Of a stretch of 64,000 nucleotides of DNA, positions 1 through 8,974 are shown piece after piece. Position numbers and translations under genes: made by a program. Every line of letters begins with the position of its first letter. The first letter of the stretch is position 1. The notes beneath the pieces are model-generated. The model did not search any database and was not told the DNA's origin. It saw only the letters and a program-made list of their open reading frames with translations. Origin of the DNA: Acinetobacter pecorum (lineage in GTDB: Bacteria > Pseudomonadota > Gammaproteobacteria > Pseudomonadales > Moraxellaceae); the NCBI RefSeq assembly GCF_014837015.1, contig NZ_JACSPT010000002.1:1-64000 (forward strand), in the 5' to 3' direction.

Positions 1-314
1 GCCATTTCTTGTATCTCCAAAGTTAACGTTACGTTATCTTTAGAGGGAAGTACTGTCCATTATTTTGGCTAGGATCAAATAAAAGGGTTTAGATTTGATA
101 ATGGATAGGTGATACGGCAGATTGATGAAGTGGTAGAGATAGGTTATCAGTGTTGCGTAAAGAAGTTTATATAAAATAAATACTAGCTTTAAATTCTTGT
201 ATTTCCTTTAATTCTCAGTTGTTTTATGATGATTTATAATCATAAGTATTTGTTCTAATTTAAACTTACTTATACGAAAAAATTGACAAAAATAAGTTTT
301 TGAATGGGGGTAAC
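1..314. other. AT-rich leader upstream of the RloC-like gene
   Basis: No convincing complete gene is seen here. The notable element is a 31-bp imperfect dyad at 15-45 (listed separately). A possible minus-strand start codon lies at 3-5 with a GGAG about 9 nt upstream on that strand, so a gene may begin here and run off the left edge, but only its first codon would be inside the window. The remainder (about 100-299) is very AT-rich and probably holds the promoter of the downstream ATPase gene. Confidence 0.5.
15..45. promoter_or_regulatory. 31-bp dyad, MerR-type operator candidate
   Basis: The core 19-41 reads AAAG-TTAACGT-T-ACGTTAT-CTTT and is almost its own reverse complement; the symmetry extends outward to CTC (15-17) against GAG (43-45). 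Dyads of this form, with ACGT-rich arms, are typical operators of MerR-family regulators, which bind between the -35 and -10 boxes. Whether it serves a gene to the left on the minus strand or the gene to the right is not resolved. The family assignment is inference from the shape of the site. Confidence 0.4.
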
Positions 315-2723
315 ATGTTACTAAGTATGAGTAATATCAAGAAATTTGGGTTATTTCACGATTTTAAATGGAATGATACCGTTCGTGATCAAGGAAATAA
401 TATTCTAAAATTTAGTAAGATGAATATTATTTATGCAAGGAATTATTCAGGTAAAACAACTTTATCTAGACTTATACAATGTATAGAAGCAAAACAAAAA
501 AATCCTTTCTATCAAAATGCAGAATGTGATTTTTACTTTCAGGACACTCAGTTTTCATTAGACAACCTAGCTCAAAGTTCTAAAAAAATAAAAGTATACA
601 ATGTCGATTTCGTAAAAAAGAATTTAGATTGGCAAAACGATATAAATGGAAATATTAAACCTTTTTCTGTAGTCGGTGAGGTAAACATAGATATTGAACA
701 GCAGCTTACTTTTTTTGAAAAATACTTAGAAAAAGAGTCGCAAGGTATTCATACGTTTGAATTTTATATTGAGCAAGCTGCTGAGGAGTTAAAGCAGGAA
801 AATTTAAAATTTACAGCATTGGAAAGACAAATAAGGGCATCATTGGCAGAATATGCTGTTTATATGAAGAGTAATACGCAATATTTCAATGTGCCGATTA
901 CTTTTAGACAAGATCAACTAGAGCAAAAAGTAAGAGAAATATTAAATTTACAATATGTTCCATTCGTAGGCGAAATAAAAAATACGAAAGAAATTAAAGT
1001 TAAAGAAGTTATAAAAGATATAATAGATGTTAAATTTAAAAAAGAATTTAACCTGGAAAAAGTAAAAAATGACGCTATAAATTTACTCAGTAAAGAGGTG
1101 AAGCCATCAATAATATTAGAAAGAATAAATACACCTATAGTTGAAGATTGGGTGTTAGAAGGCATTCATATTCATAAAAAAAATCATATAGAAAATTGTA
1201 GTTTTTGTGGTTCCAAGTTAGAAAAAACAACATTAGAAGATTTAGATGCATATTTTAATAAAGAGGTTTTAGAATTTCAAAAAGAAATACAAAACTTAAT
1301 ACTTCATGTAGAAAATTATATGAATGAACTAAAGGCTTTATTCAAAGGGTTACCTGATAGCTCACTTTTTTATTCTGATCTATCAATAATATACAAAGAT
1401 GAATTATCAAAGTTTAAAGGTGATATTACAGAAAGTGGTCTTTGGTTAAAAGATTTGAGAGATAGATTAGACCATAAGCTAAAAAACCTCTTTATAAGTA
1501 TTGATTCGAATGTTAGTGAAGCTCCAAAGAAGCTAATTTTTATAAATTTAGAAAAAATTATAGAAGATCATAATCTAAGATCAAGCCAATTTAATGAAAG
1601 TATCGAAGCGGAAAAGAATAGTTTAACACTACAAGCATTTTTCGAATATATTGTTAAAAATGAGTATGATTCAAATCTTAAGCAATTGAATTTACACTCT
1701 AAAAAAATAGATGAAGCTCTAAAAAAAGAACGAGAAATAGATGAAAGAAAGAATGCCTTTTCCGCTGCAATCGATGAATTGAGAAAGAAAAAAGTATCAG
1801 AAGTATCGGGTATAAGAATTGTTAATGATTATTTAGAGCATTTCTTTGCAATTAATCATTTAAGATTGATTGATTATGATAATGGCTCTTCATTCAAAGT
1901 TGAAAGAAGCGGAGAGTTGGCTCATCATTTAAGTGAAGGAGAATGCAGTCTTATTTCCTTCTGTTACTTTATGGCTAAGTTAAAGGAATTAGAAAACCTT
2001 AAAGAAACTATTATATGGATAGACGACCCAATTAGTAGTCTGGATTCAAATCACATTTTTTATATTTTTAGTCTTATCGAAAATGAATTGGCGAAACCAA
2101 TAATTATTCCGAATAAACCTAAAGAGTATAAATATAAACAGTTGTTCATTAGCACTCATAATTTGGATTTTTTAAAGTATTTACACAGAATTTCTCAACC
2201 AATTATCAAGAAAGATCAAATCGTACAAGCTTGTAATCATGCACCACAATGTACTAAAAAAGTCGATAGCAATGAATGTTTATATTTTATTCTTGAGCGT
2301 TCAATTGACAAAAGCTTGTTAAAGCCTATGCCTAAATACATGAAAAACTTTTCTACAGAATATAACTATCTGTTTTCTAAGATATTGATGGTTGCCACAA
2401 TTCCTTTGTCTGATTTAAATGAGGATTATGTATATAGTTTCGGGAATAATCTAAGAAAATTTCTGGAAGCACATCTATATTTTAAATATCCAACGAACAA
2501 AATATCGGATGAAGATAAACTTTTAAAATTTATTTCTGATCCAAAAATTACAACGATATGCCAAAGAATTTCAAATGAAATGTCACATTTACAAGAATGT
2601 TTCGACAGAGGAATTTCAGTTTTAGATATACCTGAATGTCAAAAGTTGGCTAAGGCTGTTCTAGAAATTTTGAAGGCAAGTGATCCTGATCAATATGATG
2701 CTTTGTTTAAATCAGTTACTTAA
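315..2723 (+). CDS. RloC/PrrC-like AAA ATPase, probable anticodon nuclease
   Basis: An 802-residue ATPase of the AAA_13/PrrC-RloC type. Numbering is from the ATG at 315, which follows GGGGGT by a few bases; an in-frame TTG at 300 lacks a ribosome site. Visible: P-loop at 41-48 (ARNYSGKT, Lys47), Rad50-like coiled coil interrupted by a CSFC zinc-hook motif at Cys295/Cys298, ABC signature LSEGE (539-543), Walker B with two Asp (570-571) followed by D-loop SSLD, and H-loop His615. The C-terminal domain has Arg714-x3-Glu718 and His758, matching the Arg-x3-Glu...His triad of the PrrC and RloC anticodon nucleases. RloC combines zinc hook, ATPase and nuclease, so this is the closest match. Such enzymes cleave tRNA in the anticodon loop and limit phage. 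No restriction genes are visible alongside. The gene is far more AT-rich than its neighbours, suggesting horizontal acquisition. The nuclease role is inferred, not shown. Confidence 0.8.
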   Translation: MLLSMSNIKKFGLFHDFKWNDTVRDQGNNILKFSKMNIIYARNYSGKTTLSRLIQCIEAKQKNPFYQNAECDFYFQDTQFSLDNLAQSSKKIKVYNVDFVKKNLDWQNDINGNIKPFSVVGEVNIDIEQQLTFFEKYLEKESQGIHTFEFYIEQAAEELKQENLKFTALERQIRASLAEYAVYMKSNTQYFNVPITFRQDQLEQKVREILNLQYVPFVGEIKNTKEIKVKEVIKDIIDVKFKKEFNLEKVKNDAINLLSKEVKPSIILERINTPIVEDWVLEGIHIHKKNHIENCSFCGSKLEKTTLEDLDAYFNKEVLEFQKEIQNLILHVENYMNELKALFKGLPDSSLFYSDLSIIYKDELSKFKGDITESGLWLKDLRDRLDHKLKNLFISIDSNVSEAPKKLIFINLEKIIEDHNLRSSQFNESIEAEKNSLTLQAFFEYIVKNEYDSNLKQLNLHSKKIDEALKKEREIDERKNAFSAAIDELRKKKVSEVSGIRIVNDYLEHFFAINHLRLIDYDNGSSFKVERSGELAHHLSEGECSLISFCYFMAKLKELENLKETIIWIDDPISSLDSNHIFYIFSLIENELAKPIIIPNKPKEYKYKQLFISTHNLDFLKYLHRISQPIIKKDQIVQACNHAPQCTKKVDSNECLYFILERSIDKSLLKPMPKYMKNFSTEYNYLFSKILMVATIPLSDLNEDYVYSFGNNLRKFLEAHLYFKYPTNKISDEDKLLKFISDPKITTICQRISNEMSHLQECFDRGISVLDIPECQKLAKAVLEILKASDPDQYDALFKSVT

Positions 2724-2734
2724 ATGATCACAAA

Positions 2735-2763
2735 AAAATCCCCTCGATTGAGGGGGATTTTTT
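2735..2763. terminator. Bidirectional Rho-independent terminator between the RloC-like gene and metH
   Basis: AAATCCCCTC pairs with GAGGGGGATTT (one bulged G), flanked by an A7 run on the left and a T6 run on the right, so it can end transcripts from both converging genes. It is also the left half of a two-hairpin repeat. Confidence 0.75.
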
Positions 2764-2812
2764 ATTCTATACGAATGGATTCTTCCCCCTTTGAAAAAGG
2801 GGGATCGAGGGG
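2735..2812. repeat. GC-rich two-hairpin intergenic repeat
   Basis: Two adjacent stem-loops rich in runs of C and G: one at 2735-2763 and a perfect 9-bp stem TCCCCCTTT/AAAGGGGGA at 2784-2804, followed by ATCGAGGGGA. The same style of element recurs near 8706-8770, 8881-8916 and 61587-61675, suggesting a dispersed intergenic repeat family. Confidence 0.55.
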
Positions 2813-2814
2813 AA

Positions 2815-5800
2815 TTACACCACAGAATCATCCAAATTCGGCGCTAACCAACGTTTCGCTTCATCCAATGTCCAGCCTTTGCGCTTCGCATAATCTTCCA
2901 ACTGATCGCCAGAGATTTTACCCACGTTAAAGTATTCAGTTTCAGGGTTTGCATAATAGAAACCGCTCACTGATGAAGGTGGCCACATTGCAAAGCTCGA
3001 AGTCAGGTAAGTACCCATCTTCTCTGTCGTACCTAACCAGTCGAACAATGGCGCTTTTTCAGAATGTTCAGGACACGCAGGGTAGCCCGGTGCAGGACGA
3101 ATACCCACATACTTCTCTTTAATCAACTCATCATTGGTTAATTGTTCGTCTGTCTGGTAGCCCCAGAACTCTTTACGGATACGTTGATGCAAGTGCTCAG
3201 CAAAAGCTTCAGCAAAACGGTCACCCAAGGCTTGAACCATAATCGCGTTATAGTCATCGCCTTTGGCTTTGTATTCTTGCGAAAGTTCTTCCGCACCAAA
3301 GATCGACACGGTGAAGCCACCCAAGTAATCCTGAGCCACATCTTTTGGCGCAATAAAGTCAGCCAGAGAGTAGTTCGCTTTACCGGTGACTTTGTCAGAC
3401 TGCTGACGAAGGTGCTCGAAGCTATGCGTCACATTGCCATTTTCATCAGCAACCGCAACCGTATCTGCCGCCACACGGTTCGCAGGGTAAATGCTAAACG
3501 TCGCACGGGCATCGAAACGTTTATTCTCGATGATGTCTTTCAGCATTGCTTGTGCTTGTTCATACAAATCCCGTGCTGCTTCACCCACCACTTCATCTTC
3601 AAGGATTTTCGGGAATTTACCCGCCAGGCTCCATGAAATAAAGAACGGTGTCCAGTCAAAGTATTCCACCAAGGTTTCTAAAGGATAGTTGGTGAATGTT
3701 TGTGAGCCAATGAAATTTGGTTTAACTGGTGCATTCTTGGCAAAGTCGATCTTGAAACCATTTTCAACTGACTCAGCATAAGAAAGCTTCGCAGCTTTCG
3801 GCTGCTTATTGGCAAGACGGATACGGATTTTTTCATAATCCGCGGCATAGTCTGCTGCCAGTTTTGGTTTCATCTCGGCAGAAAGCAATTGCGTTGCCAC
3901 ACCCACCGCACGAGAAGCATCAGCCGTGTAGTACACGCCATCATTATGATACTGCGGTGAGATTTTCACAGCGGTGTGCGCTTTAGAGGTCGTCGCACCA
4001 CCAATCATCAATGGAATGTTAAAGCCTTTACGCTGCATTTCTTTAGCAACAAAGACCATTTCATCCAATGACGGTGTGATCAGACCAGACAAACCGATGA
4101 TATCGACTTTTTCATCAATCGCAGTTTGTAGAATCTTCTCGCAAGGTACCATTACGCCTAGATCCACGATGTCATAGCCATTACAGCCCAATACCACGCC
4201 CACGATGTTTTTACCGATATCGTGTACATCGCCTTTCACTGTAGCCAAGAGGATTTTACCTTTGGCTTCAGCCTGGGTTTTTTCAGCTTCAATGAACGGG
4301 TTTAACCATGCGACGGCCTGTTTCATGACACGTGCTGATTTCACCACTTGTGGCAGGAACATTTTACCGGCACCAAACAAGTCGCCGACCACGTTCATAC
4401 CCGCCATGAGCGGACCTTCAATCACATCCAGCGGGCGCGTCGATTTTAAACGGGCTTCTTCCGTATCCTGATCGATGTAAGTGGTGATGCCTTTTACCAG
4501 TGCATACTCAAGACGTTTTTCAACTGACTCAGCTCGCCATTCAAGGTTTTCTTCAGCTTTTTGCTGACCGCCTTGACCACGGTATTTTTCTGCAATGGTC
4601 AATAATTTTTCAGTTGCTTCCTGACCGCTTTCGCCCTGGTTGCGGTTCAAGACTACATCTTCAACGGCATCTTTAAGCTCTTTGTCGATGTCATCATAAA
4701 TCGCCAGCTGGCCGGCGTTCACGATCCCCATGGTCAAGCCTTTCTGGATCGCGTGATACAGGAACACTGCATGGATCGCTTCACGTACAGGCTCGTTACC
4801 ACGGAATGAGAATGATACGTTTGAAATACCGCCTGAAATCATCGCATTTGGCAGATTTTCTTTAATCCAGCCGGTTGCTTCAATGAAGTCCACGCCATAG
4901 TTGTTGTGTTCTTCAATACCCGTTGCCACCGCAAATACGTTCGGGTCAAAGATAATATCTTCAGAAGGAAAGCCCACTTCGTTCACAAGTACATCGTATG
5001 AACGCTTACAGATTGCTTTTTTACGTTCTGCTGTATCGGCCTGACCATTTTCATCAAATGCCATCACGATCACGGCTGCACCGTACTGATGGCACAGGCG
5101 GGCACGTTCTACAAACTCGTCATAACCTTCTTTTAAGGAAATCGAGTTCACAACGGCTTTACCTTGAACGCATTTCAAACCTGCTTCAATGATCTCCCAT
5201 TTAGAAGAATCCAGCATGATAGGCACACGTGAAATATCCGGCTCAGACGCAATCAGATTCAGGAAGTGCACCATCGCACCTTGTGAATCAAGCATGCCTT
5301 CATCCATGTTGATGTCGATGATCTGCGCACCAGCTTCAACCTGTTGACGGGCAACGTCCAACGCTTCTGTGAAGTTTTCTTCTTTAATTAAACGAAGGAA
5401 TTTTTTAGAACCAGTGACGTTGGTACGTTCACCGACGTTCACAAATAACGAATCTTTAGTGATGTTAAATGGTTCTAAACCACTTAAACGGCATGCAGGC
5501 TCAATTTCAGGAATCTGGCGAGGGGCAATACCTTCAACCGCCTGCGCAATCGCGCGGATATGATCTGGCGTAGTACCACAGCAACCACCGGTAATATTGA
5601 TTAAACCACTTTCAGCAAATTCTTTAATGAATGCCGCAGTTTCTTCGGGGGTTTCATCATAACCACCAAACGCATTTGGCAAACCTGCGTTAGGATGCGC
5701 AGAAACGAAGGTGTCGGCAACGTCAGACACGGTTTTTACGTGTGGACGCATGGCATCTGCACCAAGTGCACAGTTAAAGCCGATTGAAATCGGTTCTGCA

Positions 5801-6501
5801 TGACGCATTGAGTTCCAGAACGCTTCAGCGGTTTGACCTGTTAATGTACGGCCTGATGCATCGGTAATCGTGCCTGAGATCATGATTGGCAGTTCATAAC
5901 CCAGTTCCTTGAACACTTCTTTTACTGCAAAGATGGCAGCTTTAGCATTGAGTGTATCGAATACAGTTTCGATCAGGATGATATCAACACCACCTTCAAT
6001 TAAGGCTTTGGTCGATTCGATATAATCAACTTTCAGGGCATCAAAGGTGATGTTACGAAATGCTGGGTCATTTACGTTGGGCGAAATAGAAGTAGTACGT
6101 GATGTTGGCCCGATGACTCCGGCTACAAAACGCGGTTTTTCCGGCGTTGAATATTTAGCACAGGCTTCTTTGGCAAGACGCGCAGCAGTGCGATTAATCT
6201 CAGGAACCAGATCTTCCATATGATAGTCAGACATAGAAACACGCGTACCGTTAAAGGTATTGGTTTCAATAATGTCTGCGCCGGCTTCAAGATATGCTTC
6301 ATGAATGCCTTGGATAATCTGCGGTTGGGTCAGGACTAAAAGGTCATTGTTGCCTTTGAGGTCAAAGGCCCAATCGGCAAAACGTTCACCACGATAATCG
6401 GCTTCTTCCAGTTTATGGCGTTGGATCATGGTACCCATCGCACCATCGATAATTAAAATTCTTTTGGCAAGAAGTTCTTTTAAGGTGGTTAATGTCGACA
6501 T
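2815..6501 (-). CDS. metH: Cobalamin-dependent methionine synthase
   Basis: Transfers the methyl group of 5-methyltetrahydrofolate to homocysteine through methylcobalamin; cytosolic. The 1228 residues match the E. coli MetH length and order: homocysteine/zinc module (about 1-325) with zinc ligands Cys244, Cys307 and Cys308 ([10 protein letters not shown]), pterin-binding domain (about 350-620), cobalamin cap and Rossmann domain (about 650-890) with the cobalt-ligating His760 in DVHDIGKN, and the C-terminal reactivation domain (about 900-1228) with the AdoMet-binding [10 protein letters not shown] motif. All key residues are present. ATG start. It converges on the RloC-like gene with a shared terminator. 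No cobalamin riboswitch was recognised upstream. Confidence 0.98.
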   Translation of the reverse strand: MSTLTTLKELLAKRILIIDGAMGTMIQRHKLEEADYRGERFADWAFDLKGNNDLLVLTQPQIIQGIHEAYLEAGADIIETNTFNGTRVSMSDYHMEDLVPEINRTAARLAKEACAKYSTPEKPRFVAGVIGPTSRTTSISPNVNDPAFRNITFDALKVDYIESTKALIEGGVDIILIETVFDTLNAKAAIFAVKEVFKELGYELPIMISGTITDASGRTLTGQTAEAFWNSMRHAEPISIGFNCALGADAMRPHVKTVSDVADTFVSAHPNAGLPNAFGGYDETPEETAAFIKEFAESGLINITGGCCGTTPDHIRAIAQAVEGIAPRQIPEIEPACRLSGLEPFNITKDSLFVNVGERTNVTGSKKFLRLIKEENFTEALDVARQQVEAGAQIIDINMDEGMLDSQGAMVHFLNLIASEPDISRVPIMLDSSKWEIIEAGLKCVQGKAVVNSISLKEGYDEFVERARLCHQYGAAVIVMAFDENGQADTAERKKAICKRSYDVLVNEVGFPSEDIIFDPNVFAVATGIEEHNNYGVDFIEATGWIKENLPNAMISGGISNVSFSFRGNEPVREAIHAVFLYHAIQKGLTMGIVNAGQLAIYDDIDKELKDAVEDVVLNRNQGESGQEATEKLLTIAEKYRGQGGQQKAEENLEWRAESVEKRLEYALVKGITTYIDQDTEEARLKSTRPLDVIEGPLMAGMNVVGDLFGAGKMFLPQVVKSARVMKQAVAWLNPFIEAEKTQAEAKGKILLATVKGDVHDIGKNIVGVVLGCNGYDIVDLGVMVPCEKILQTAIDEKVDIIGLSGLITPSLDEMVFVAKEMQRKGFNIPLMIGGATTSKAHTAVKISPQYHNDGVYYTADASRAVGVATQLLSAEMKPKLAADYAADYEKIRIRLANKQPKAAKLSYAESVENGFKIDFAKNAPVKPNFIGSQTFTNYPLETLVEYFDWTPFFISWSLAGKFPKILEDEVVGEAARDLYEQAQAMLKDIIENKRFDARATFSIYPANRVAADTVAVADENGNVTHSFEHLRQQSDKVTGKANYSLADFIAPKDVAQDYLGGFTVSIFGAEELSQEYKAKGDDYNAIMVQALGDRFAEAFAEHLHQRIRKEFWGYQTDEQLTNDELIKEKYVGIRPAPGYPACPEHSEKAPLFDWLGTTEKMGTYLTSSFAMWPPSSVSGFYYANPETEYFNVGKISGDQLEDYAKRKGWTLDEAKRWLAPNLDDSVV

Positions 6502-7030
6502 TCAAACGTTCTCAGCAGTCTTTTAAAACGGCTGTAATCTTAGCAGATTAGTGAACTGATTTCTGCTGACATTGCTCAGAATGATGGATAAGTATGATAT
6601 GAAAATTTGATAAGTCAGTAGATAAACAGGAAATTATGAAATCTGGACCAGAAAATATAGTTAACCTGGCTCTGATTTGACCGGTTTAGGGCAGGGCAGA
6701 AACACAAAATTGAACTGAGGCATCTATTCATAAAAATGTCATATTCATTCCTTATGCTATGCAACTGAAACTTTATTCAGCCTGCTGACAGGCAGGGCTT
6801 CGATGGTTTTAGTAGTAAAATGTGTGTGCTTTTTGAGCATAAACAAGCTGGAATGCTATCTCAAGTGAATGATTTATAAAATCAAAATTTAGTTTTTTAG
6901 TCGGAATTAAACAGGACGAATGACAGCAAGAAAATCCAAATAATTGCATCATATGACAACAGTTTGTCATATAATTGTCACAATTTAACTGAACAATATG
7001 AGGATCCTTGAATCCTCTATTCCTGCTTGC
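6502..7030. other. Intergenic region between divergent metH and the phosphate transporter gene
   Basis: About 500 bp of AT-rich DNA with no gene recognised. It must hold the metH promoter at its left end and contains the Pho box at 6964-6981 at its right end. I looked for a B12-box or SAM-type riboswitch on the minus strand and saw none. Confidence 0.6.
6964..6981 (+). promoter_or_regulatory. Pho box (PhoB binding site)
   Basis: TTGTCAT-ATAA-TTGTCAC: two 7-bp direct repeats 11 bp apart, the exact geometry of the PhoB box, whose consensus half-site is CTGTCAT. It replaces the -35 element of a promoter whose -10 would be AACAAT at 6992-6997, placing the transcript start near 7004, ahead of the ATG at 7031. 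It suggests phosphate-starvation induction of the transporter. Confidence 0.75.
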
Positions 7031-8650
7031 ATGAATCCTAATCCAACTCCCGTAGATTCAGCACACAAGTCGGCTTCGAAAAAGTCGACCAATGTTCATG
7101 TGCCAACACCGAAATTTTTTATGCCGGTGTTCTTGACTCTTATTATCACTACGCTGATTTATATCGGCTTCCAATTGTCTTCAGATTTAGCACATGTACC
7201 GGCCTTAAGCCTGTATTCAGTTATTTTGTTAGCAACTGCACTTTTTATCGCGTTGAGCTTTGAATTCGTCAATGGCTTCCACGATACAGCCAATGCTGTT
7301 GCTACCGTCATTTATACCAATGCACTCTCAGCTCCCGTCGCAGTGATGTGGGCCGGCTTCTGTAATTTCCTTGGGGTTATGGTGGCCAGTGGCGCGGTTG
7401 CTTACGGTATTATTGCGTTATTGCCGGTTGAGCTGATTATGAATGTCGGCTCTGGTGCAGGCTTTGCCATGGTCTTTGCCATGCTGATTGCGGCCATTCT
7501 CTGGAACCTTGGAACCTGGTTCCTTGGTATTCCTGCATCCAGTTCGCATACCCTGATCGGTTCGATTCTGGGTGTTGGCATCATGAATTACATTCTGAAT
7601 GCCGGCAGTGGCGCTTCAGGTATAGACCTGGAGCAGGTGATTAAAGTTGGTAAGGCGCTATTATTTTCGCCTCTCATCGGTTTTGCATTTGCAGCGGTGC
7701 TGTTCCTGCTGGTGAAAAAAATCTTCAAGCGTCAAATGGAACTGTTTCAGCCACCTGAAGGCAACAAGCCACCACCTCCATTGATTCGTGCCATGCTGAT
7801 TTTTACCTGTACAGGTGTGAGTTTTGCACACGGTTCAAATGACGGTCAAAAAGGCATGGGTCTGATCATGCTGATTCTGATTGGATGTGTACCTCTGGCG
7901 TACTCGTTGAACAAGAATCTGGATGCCCAGCATATTCAGTCTTTTGGCCAGTTGTCGGCACAAACAGCCAATGTGATCTATCCAAATCATCAGGATATTC
8001 CGGATGAGCAAGCCCGTGCTGTCATCACCAAGTATATCCAGACCAAGGAAATTACCCCTGAAGTCATTCCGGCACTGGCAAGTTTGACCGATCATCTGGG
8101 TGAAAAAGTAGCTAGCTACAGCAACATTAAAGATGTGCCTGAAGCTCAAGTTTCTGAATTCCGTAACGACATGTACCTGAGCACAACCGCTTTTAAACGT
8201 CTGGATAAAGCAGAAGCTTTACCTGCGATGTCTGCTGCGCAAGAAAAAACGGTGGATAAATACCGTGATAATCTTGACTCATTCCTACAATATATTCCAA
8301 CCTGGGTGAAAGTTGCAGTTGCGCTTGCACTGGGTCTAGGTACCATGGTGGGCTGGAAGCGTATTGTTGTGACCGTGGGTGAGCGTATTGGTAAAGAACA
8401 TATGACCTATGGACAGGGCATGTCTGCCGAGCTTGTTGCGATGTCGACCATTGCTGCGGCAGATGGCTTCGGTATGCCAGTATCCACTACCCATGTACTG
8501 AACTCAGCAGTAGCCGGCACCATGGTGGCAAACAAGTCAGGACTGAATTTCCAGATGGTGAAAACCATTCTGTCTGCCTGGGTATTTACCTTGCCAGCAA
8601 CGATCTGTCTGTCAGGTGGTTTGTATTGGATATTGTTAAAAGTGTTTTAA
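7031..8650 (+). CDS. PiT-family inorganic phosphate transporter
   Basis: An inner-membrane PHO4/PiT carrier that imports phosphate with cations. The paired family signatures are visible: GFHDTANAVAT in the N-terminal half and FAHGSNDGQKG near the middle, with a second repeat of the membrane domain at the C-terminus; a soluble loop (roughly residues 300-420) separates them. I chose the ATG at 7031 (539 residues) because the predicted transcript start from the Pho-box promoter lies at about 7004; the in-frame ATG at 6998 lies upstream of that and has no ribosome site. A short inverted repeat GAGGAT/ATCCTC (7000-7017) would then lie in or at the start of the leader. Ends at a strong terminator. 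Confidence 0.93.
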   Translation: MNPNPTPVDSAHKSASKKSTNVHVPTPKFFMPVFLTLIITTLIYIGFQLSSDLAHVPALSLYSVILLATALFIALSFEFVNGFHDTANAVATVIYTNALSAPVAVMWAGFCNFLGVMVASGAVAYGIIALLPVELIMNVGSGAGFAMVFAMLIAAILWNLGTWFLGIPASSSHTLIGSILGVGIMNYILNAGSGASGIDLEQVIKVGKALLFSPLIGFAFAAVLFLLVKKIFKRQMELFQPPEGNKPPPPLIRAMLIFTCTGVSFAHGSNDGQKGMGLIMLILIGCVPLAYSLNKNLDAQHIQSFGQLSAQTANVIYPNHQDIPDEQARAVITKYIQTKEITPEVIPALASLTDHLGEKVASYSNIKDVPEAQVSEFRNDMYLSTTAFKRLDKAEALPAMSAAQEKTVDKYRDNLDSFLQYIPTWVKVAVALALGLGTMVGWKRIVVTVGERIGKEHMTYGQGMSAELVAMSTIAAADGFGMPVSTTHVLNSAVAGTMVANKSGLNFQMVKTILSAWVFTLPATICLSGGLYWILLKVF

Positions 8651-8663
8651 GTTATTTAGACAT

Positions 8664-8693
8664 AAAAAAAGCTGCTCTAGAGCAGCTTTTTTT
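8664..8693. terminator. Terminator after the phosphate transporter gene
   Basis: Perfect palindrome AAAGCTGCTC-TAGAGCAGCTTT extended by an A7 run on one side and T7 on the other; works on both strands. Confidence 0.9.
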
Positions 8694-8705
8694 ATGGGTG
8701 ATTTT

Positions 8706-8767
8706 TACCTCTCCCTTGCGCACTCAGAATATATTCTGAGGATGCTCATCTCCTAAGAGGAGAGGGG
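8706..8767. repeat. Nested palindromic intergenic repeat
   Basis: An outer CCTCTCC (about 8708) pairs with GGAGAGG (about 8759), enclosing a perfect 18-bp palindrome CTCAGAATATATTCTGAG at 8723-8740. No coding content. It belongs in style with the other C/G-run hairpin repeats of this window. Confidence 0.55.
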
Positions 8768-8880
8768 ATTTTATATAATATATCCAAATATGGGTATTGA
8801 CGCTAAATCTTGCTCTTTTACCTCATGGAAAAGTAGCTTGGAGGCAGATATCTAATAGTTACTAAAATTTATGATGGATA

Positions 8881-8916
8881 CTCCCTCTCCCTTTGGGAGA
8901 GGGTTGGGGTGAGGGG
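8881..8916. repeat. Hairpin repeat CCCTCTCCC-TTT-GGGAGAGGG
   Basis: A perfect 9-bp stem (8883-8891 with 8895-8903) and 3-nt loop, followed by TTGGGGTGAGGGG. This sequence type is a familiar dispersed intergenic repeat in gammaproteobacterial chromosomes. It lies in the 324-bp gap between the phosphate transporter gene and the next minus-strand gene, which otherwise shows only the terminator and the nested palindrome. Confidence 0.6.
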
Positions 8917-8974
8917 ATAAACATTAAATAAAAGTTTATCTAACGTAGAAGAAGTTTCGAAAGAAGGAAATAAA

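Noticed and set aside
914..1165. 83-codon minus-strand reading frame inside the RloC-like gene
   Set aside because: Antisense to a gene with clear motifs, low complexity and no ribosome site.
2724..2930. 68-codon plus-strand frame after the RloC-like gene
   Set aside because: It runs through a terminator and the repeat and then antisense to metH.
6502..6900. Possible cobalamin or SAM riboswitch upstream of metH
   Set aside because: No B12 box or recognisable aptamer core could be found on the minus strand.
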